Shown piece after piece: positions 58,401 to 64,000 of a DNA stretch of 64,000 bases; positions within the stretch are counted from its first letter, which is position 1; every line of letters begins with the position of its first letter. Made by a program: the position numbers and the translations under genes. Origin of the DNA: Desmodesmus armatus. Taxonomy: Eukaryota > Chlorophyta > Chlorophyceae > Sphaeropleales > Scenedesmaceae. The stretch is from positions 62,001 through 126,000 of the forward strand of contig VIIQ02000737.1 of assembly GCA_007449985.2 (NCBI GenBank). The letters are read 5' to 3'. The notes under the pieces were generated by a model that was not told the origin of the DNA, searched no databases, and saw only the letters and a list, made by a program, of their open reading frames with translations.

Positions 58401-61400
58401 GTCGGGTGTTCCGCTGCTGCATTGTGGGGAGGCCTCCCTAGGTTTTGTGAGGGTAGCTACCTAGGGTAGCAACCCCTTGCCAGTTGCCTGTCGTTCTTGT
58501 TTTCTGCCGGCCTTGCAGGTTTCCGTTCAGCTCAGCTACTCGACGTGAGCACTTTGGTGGCATTCTTGTTCCTGGAGTGCTTCTTCCTGCTGTTAGCAGC
58601 ACTGTACAGTGTATGCATGGTGGCATTGCCCCTTGGGTGGGGTTGGGTCAGCTGGTTGGGTGGCAGTCGATGTTGTGTTTGTGCAGGTTGGTGAGGCTTG
58701 TTGACTCGTTGACGTATGTCGCTGGCTTGTGTGCATGCCTTTGGTAATGTGTGTGCTACATGTGTGCTGCTCTGGTCAGGGGCTCGCCCATGGTTTCTAG
58801 TACTCTCATCATGAGGTGGTGCGGCACCATCAGCGCCCCTTCCTTGTGCATGGTGTGCCAGCGGGTTTCTTCTTGTCCATCTGCTGTATCTTGGAAGCTT
58901 TGCGTGTCTTTTGCACTATGATTGCTGCAGTGCTCAGCTGGCAGAGCAACTCATTGCTCTGCCTGGCTTTGAATGCCGGCTGCTCTGCAGCTGCCCTCAG
59001 CCAGCGGCAGCAAGGCTTGTGCCGTGGCCATGGCTGAGTGCTGCAAGCGGTCAAGTTGTCAGCTGGGTATTATGCGTGGAGGCAATGTAGTGTGCTTCAG
59101 AGGTTCTGCAACAGTGGTTCCTCTGTTGTCAGTCCCAGCAGCCAGTGTGAAATCAGCGAGCTTGATAGCCTACTCTGCTGGTTTTTTGAATTTGATAAAT
59201 GTGCATTGGGCGTACCCTTGTGTGGGTGTGCTGTGGGCATAGCTGCAACATGCGTGGTTGCTTTGTCTTGCCGTACAGTGAACAAAAGAAGCTGCTACCG
59301 CAGCATGGTGATGGCTGCATATTGCGCCGTCCTTGGCCACTGGTTTGGCTTGTGGCTGGTGCTTTCTGGTTGGGACCTTGCTGAGCCTCAGCAAGTTTCC
59401 AACCAACCACTAGCTGGTTACATGTACATTTGAATTGGCAGGCTGTGTTGGCTGCGGCAGTCATTTACTGACTGCACTGCAGTCGGATTGCTTTTGTACA
59501 CAAATGAGGTTGGCACATGTGCCATCCCCATGTAGGGGGTTCAGGGGTTCCCGGGTACCTCTTGGGTGTTCATGAGTACTGCAGTGTTCTGGGCATCCAG
59601 GACCTGCTTGAGAAGGGAGTGAGGGATGAGCAACAGCACTTGGGACCTGTCTCGCAAGGGTGTACGGGTTGGTGCTAATTTGGTGTGCTGCCGTCTGCTT
59701 GAATCCATGTCTCTCTTCGTCATGCCCTCAATGAGAGCTGCGAGGCAGTGGGAAGTTGGGACGTTCAACTGCGGTGGCAAGGCAGCAATCCATGCTGTTT
59801 TGAGAAGTAATGGATGGCTGCGTCAGCTAGGGAGTCGGTTGTCAGATGGGGTCTTTGAGCATCGTCCCTACCGGTACCCTTGTCTTGGTGCAGGCTCTGG
59901 CTGGGGGAGTACTGTCCTACATCGCTGCTGTGTGTTTTTCATCCTTCATGCATGTCCATTGGGGCTTGACTAGCCTGCATTCAGCATACCTTGCAAAGTG
60001 GATTGCCAATGCAGCTGAGCACATGCTGTGGCAAGTGCAGCAGTGGCCGCAACAGTGCGGGTGTCTGAGCCTCATCTGATGGCTGTTGAGAGGGCATTTC
60101 GTATCTCCGTATGCACGGGAAGTTGGTGGCTGGCTGGCTGCGCTGGGCAAAGGTGTATGGTTCATTGGTGTGTGGTGAGTTGGCAGTAGTCCTTGCTAGC
60201 TGTGTTGACCACTGCTGTTGTGAGTGGGTGCTGTGTTGTGCTGTGGTGTGTGTTGGATTGGCCACCCTGTTTGTGCTGATGGGTGGTGGCAAGAGCGCTG
60301 GTGCATCCCACTCGTGAAGTATCACTAATCCCACCCTACTATGTGTAGTTTACTTGTGTGTAGTACTACACTTCAGACTAGTCTGAAGCCCCAGTGCTGT
60401 GGTCCTGGCAGGCAGGTGCTGTTGTTGATGTTTTGGGGTCGTGAGGGGTGACTGTTTGCAGCTGTACAGCGTACATGTACGCTGTACTGCTGCATCTGTG
60501 TGCTGGGGTCTCCTGCTGACCAGCACAGCATGGCCCACCAGCATTTGGTGGGCACCAAGCTTCAGTTGCATGTTGTTGGCAACAGTCAGCCTTTCATGCG
60601 GACCACCTTTTGTCTGCAGAAACAGACGGCAAGTATCTGATGCAGCCTTGGGTTGCAGCAGTGTTGCCAGTTGCGGGGCTCAGTGGGATGCAGTTCCCTG
60701 CGTGCTCGCGCCATATTGCAGAGTGCTGCTGTCTGCGTGTGCCTGCATGGAATGGCATCATGTACCCTGGTGGCTGCTTCAAGCGCTGTGGTGATCAAAC
60801 CTGCGCTTGTAGGGCGTTAGCACCCCTGTGGTGCTGTACAGCCTTCAGCACACGAGCGTGCCTCTCAGCCACTGTTTCTGTGGCCGCCGGGTTGCTGGAC
60901 GCGGCAGCTCAGTGGGTGTCACGCAGCTTGAGCACTGCTGCACACTGAGTCCGCAAGATGCCTGTGCATGCGAGCCATGTGCTTTTGCTTGGCAGCTGCA
61001 CTGTGGTGATCGTGCATATTGCCCGGCAGTCCCCTGAGCTGGTGTGCATAGCGTTCGTCATGTGGCATGCCCCTGCTGACCTGCTGTGCACTACAGACCT
61101 GTTGTGCACCACAGACCACCCGGTGCAGGGCTGCCCTTTATCATCATGCGCCCTTCTGTGCATGGTGACGTGCCACGTGCAATTTGCCTGCTCGCTAGGC
61201 TTTGCTTGTATGCCTGCGCTGATGCTGTTACAGGCTCTGCTGGTCTGCTTGCTTTGGGTTGGCATGGAAGTGCATTGTGGGGAGCAATGTCACACGGGCG
61301 CACATCTGTGCGGACATGTTAGCCTAAACTCAATAGAATTGGCAGTGTCTTCGGCACTGATGGCAGGCTGGCACAGCGTGCCAGTTGTCATGAGCATCAC

Positions 61401-62550
61401 AGGCACCCCGACTGTGAGTGTTGACAAATTGTGTGGTTGACAAGAGATGTGATGGCTGCATGTGGCACATTACTACAGGCTGATGGCTGTTCGGCAGTTG
61501 AGTGGGTTCACCAGGATGCTGACAGAGTGGTGAATGGCAAGAGGGGAATGTCCACTGTGCTGTGAGGCTGGTGAAAAGGCGGAAGAGTGGCATGGACTGG
61601 GTTTATTGCCGTGCAGTGCGCAAGCACACATATGTGTGACACAATGTTGTGGCCCACAGTGTGCAGGATAGTAGGCACGTATATCACAGAGGTGCCATGC
61701 TGAGGTTGGTTGCAACTGGTTGTCGCCGGCTGGATGCGGGCAGCAGATGCAACCGAGTAGGCCCTTCAAGCGTCAAAATGGAATGGTGTGTGTGTGTGTG
61801 TGACATGTGTAACATACAGTGTGTGTCAATCAGTGCCGTGACGGTAATGATGATGACACTTGATGTACAGTTGTTCAGTGATGGTCATCACTACCCAAAG
61901 GGATCAGTTCTTGTGGGTCGTGACATAGTTCTCCACCAAACTTGCAGGTCAGCTGTGCCTCATGGGGTCTGCAACAGCGCACAGCTGCTAGGGCTGACCC
62001 AAATCACATGCCACTTGCGTCACGCTGTCATGACTGTTGATCGCTCCTCAGGCTGACAGATAGGTGCTTGCATGCACCAGCTAGCAGAAAATCACCAGCA
62101 TCGACATGTGCTTCACACAGTGCAATGTATCATCCGCCCATATTGAGCGCCTAATTTGAGTGTCAATGGAGGTTCCAGCGTGTGCAGGATACATGCATTC
62201 AGGACTGACATGCAGACAGTCCACAGGTTAGGTGAGCAGCAGTGGCGGTTGTAGGGAAAACATGGCGGAGTGGTCTGCCTGCTGCAGGGCCACAGTGTCT
62301 TGCCAGGTACCCCACCCCTTGCCGGTGCAGCAGCATCTTTGCACAGCAACTCTGCCAAAGGAAAAAGAAATGCTGCAGTTGTCAGTTTTGAGGTCACCAA
62401 GCAATGAGCAGTGTTTGATGACGCTGTGCACCCATTGGCACTGCTTGCTGACTGCTGCGTCAGTGATGGATGCACATGATTGTTGTTGTCCTGAAACATT
62501 TGTGCCACAAGTGTTTCAGCCACACATCAGTGACACAGTGCCCGGAACCG
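55463..62550. other. Gene-poor, G/T-rich region of about 7 kb
   Basis: The + strand is visibly rich in G and T, the minus strand in C and A. Open frames are short on both strands, with compositions set by that bias (Trp/Cys/Val on plus, Thr/Gln/His/Pro on minus). No splice-consistent gene could be built. I saw no TGTAA on the + strand between 55463 and 61807. TTACA occurs near 57573, 59413 and 61226, which would be minus-strand poly(A) signals. It may be a decayed element or gene on the minus strand, or a very long 3' UTR. Confidence 0.5.
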
Positions 62551-62640
62551 GGGAGGAAGCGTGATTTCCTGTGGAGACACTGGGAACACACAAAGGGGAG
62601 GTAGCGTGATTTCCTGTGGAGACACTGGGAACACACAAGA
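62534..62640. repeat. Dispersed/tandem repeat near the second PsbS-like gene
   Basis: A 45-base unit (GCGTGATTTCCTGTGGAGAC core) is doubled from 62559. The preceding 62534-62554 is the reverse complement of 45919-45939, so this is a dispersed repeat family. Confidence 0.8.
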
Positions 62641-63721
62641 TGGTAACACAATGTAGCTAGCACTGGGGTCCCCCACCGCCACCCCAGGCAACAAAGCCAC
62701 ACATCAGTGATGTGTGCCAAATTTCCAGATCAAACCCCAACCAACTGCGCATTTGGGTCTGGTGTTACTGGAGAAATTGTACGGCTAGAACAAGAATATG
62801 CAGGACACACTGGCAGCAATTCTCATTCTTTCCCCCAGCTGTGCTGCTTTTCTTTTCAATCTGTGTCACAGTGCTGTGCAAGTTTGTTTCACGAGGTGGA
62901 AACGGTTGAGGGTGGTTTGTTGTGTGGCTGTTTCCATTTTGACAGTAATTGACAAGTCAACACAGAGTCAATTCCAACCGCTGACTGTATTGCACCATGG
63001 TTGCATGCAGTGAACATGCTGTATTCCAAACGCTGGTTACATTGTCATCAGCACCACATCACCTTGCACACGCTTTTTAACTTCACACAACTCTCACACA
63101 CATACAGCTCACGCATAACACCATGCATGTGTATTGCCTACTTCTCCAAGGATGCCATCAACCTCACAGCAAATGCTGCACAACAGCTTTCATTAGGTGG
63201 CAATGTGCCAGGTACGAACAGGCAGAGTGTGCTGATGCCAGCACTTTCATTAGATACACCAGAGATCTACCTACAAGACAAGAAGTGTGCTGCTTGCAGC
63301 ACTTTCATTGACAACCAAAGACCACACTCATCAACTGGTGCAAAACCTCAACAGCAGATGAGAACAGCACAGACATTGTACAAAATCATAGAGACATCCT
63401 CTCCAGCACACAAGGATCTGTCCCTTTTCCAGGAACAACCAGCCCTCATCAACAACCAGCCCTCATCAAACACAACACAGTTCACACTCTCACGCCACAG
63501 ACTTTCACTCGTTCTGACTGCTGTAACAAGCCCGCTGCATATGCACTTCAGCACCACGCATCTATCACTCACTGGCAGGCACACCGCCCTTCCATACAGT
63601 CACAGCACCATTCATACACACGATGATCATATTCTGCAGGTGTGCAAGTGTCACCTGCCGTAACAGGCCGAGACAAGTACCAAATATCTCTCTGCACTAC
63701 TATTAAGGCCTCGGCATCCGT
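62641..63721. other. 3' flank of PsbS-like copy 2
   Basis: No gene supported. A plus-strand open frame 63016-63663 is Thr/His/Ser-rich, has no recognised match and faces the PsbS-like copy; it is most likely chance in a CA-rich 3' flank. Confidence 0.4.
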
Positions 63722-64000
63722 CTACTGTGCACTGTTGGTTGCAGTGCTGCCTGTCCCTCCGACCTTGACTGATGCAGTCTTTCCCTTGCGGCTGCTTGCT
63801 GGCTTGACTGCCAGCTTGTCAACGGCAGTGCAGGCCATGAAGGAGGCCCAGGCAGCAAGGGCAAAGAAAATGTTTTGGCTGGAGATGCCAGTCTCTGCAC
63901 AGCAGCAGCAGGTCAGGAGCATGGAGTCAGAGGGTGCACACTACATGGGTGGCAGATACTTCAGAATGATTGCAACAAACTCAGCCACCGACAGAATACT
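63722..64000 (-). CDS. PSBS: PsbS-like protein copy 2, last exon (partial)
   Basis: The exon 63894-63722 is 173 bases, exactly the length of the last exon of copy 1. It encodes the same helix 4 and basic tail (ETGISSQNIFFALAAWASF...), with a single residue change near the end (TNSAQ instead of TSSAQ). The adjoining intron (63895-64000) is still alignable to copy 1's intron 3, with many substitutions and small indels. So this is a recent paralogue in inverted orientation, tail to tail with copy 1 across 44 kb. The rest of the gene lies beyond the window. Confidence 0.88.

Noticed and set aside
60441..60794. 117-codon plus-strand frame rich in Cys/Trp/Ser
   Set aside because: Amino-acid bias is that expected from G/T-rich noncoding DNA; no splice structure or family match.
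63016..63663. 216-codon plus-strand open frame
   Set aside because: Composition follows the CA-rich local bias, no family is recognised, and it runs against the 3' end of the PsbS-like copy 2.

Overview
This window is nuclear DNA from a green alga. The evidence is a chloroplast PsbS-type antenna protein in two copies, very intron-rich genes with GT-AG (occasionally GC-AG) introns, downstream TGTAA motifs (the usual poly(A) signal of Chlamydomonadales), long homopolymeric G/C tracts and many CAG/CTG repeats that become poly-Gln, poly-Ser or poly-Ala in proteins. A Chlamydomonadales alga of the Haematococcus/Dunaliella kind fits, but genus is an inference from style. No mobile-element ORF, CRISPR array, rRNA or tRNA could be supported.

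Layout. 1-1238 (-): 5' part of a cyclase-associated protein (CAP) gene, cut by the window edge. 1565-3808 (-): proteasome alpha-1 subunit. 4199-8537 (+): isovaleryl-CoA dehydrogenase, head to head with the proteasome gene. 10933-16333 (+): small F420-type NADP-dependent oxidoreductase with a 4 kb intron. 17859-19546 (+): PsbS-like protein with TATA box. 20671-24439 (-): N-acetylglucosaminyltransferase I. 24909-34186 (-): secreted DUF5054 / GH38-like protein of about 979 residues in 16 exons. 35032-40195 (+): GH16 KRE6/SKN1-like membrane protein, divergent from the previous gene. 40421-43456 (+): unrecognised protein with AGF/AGY motifs. 43660-45390 (+): divergent ubiquitin-like/eS31 ribosomal fusion. 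46325-48993 (+): Lifeguard/TMBIM membrane protein. 50214-55462 (+): 1487-residue low-complexity protein with seven SPFAA motifs. 55463-62550: gene-poor, strongly G/T-rich on the + strand. 63722-64000 (-): last exon of a second PsbS-like gene, in inverted orientation to the first.

Exon models were assembled by hand: each junction was fitted to splice consensus and reading phase, and all complete genes close in frame except for four single-nucleotide deficits listed below. There is no operon-like logic; the genes are mixed housekeeping, glycan and photoprotection functions. Two of them (GnTI and the GH16 protein) and probably a third (DUF5054) act on secreted or cell-surface glycans.

The most unusual signal is architectural. 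In at least seven genes an intron carries tandem, decaying copies of the neighbouring exon edge together with its splice site. In addition, G-runs lie just downstream of 5' splice sites and C-runs just upstream of 3' splice sites, in the sense orientation of each gene on both strands.
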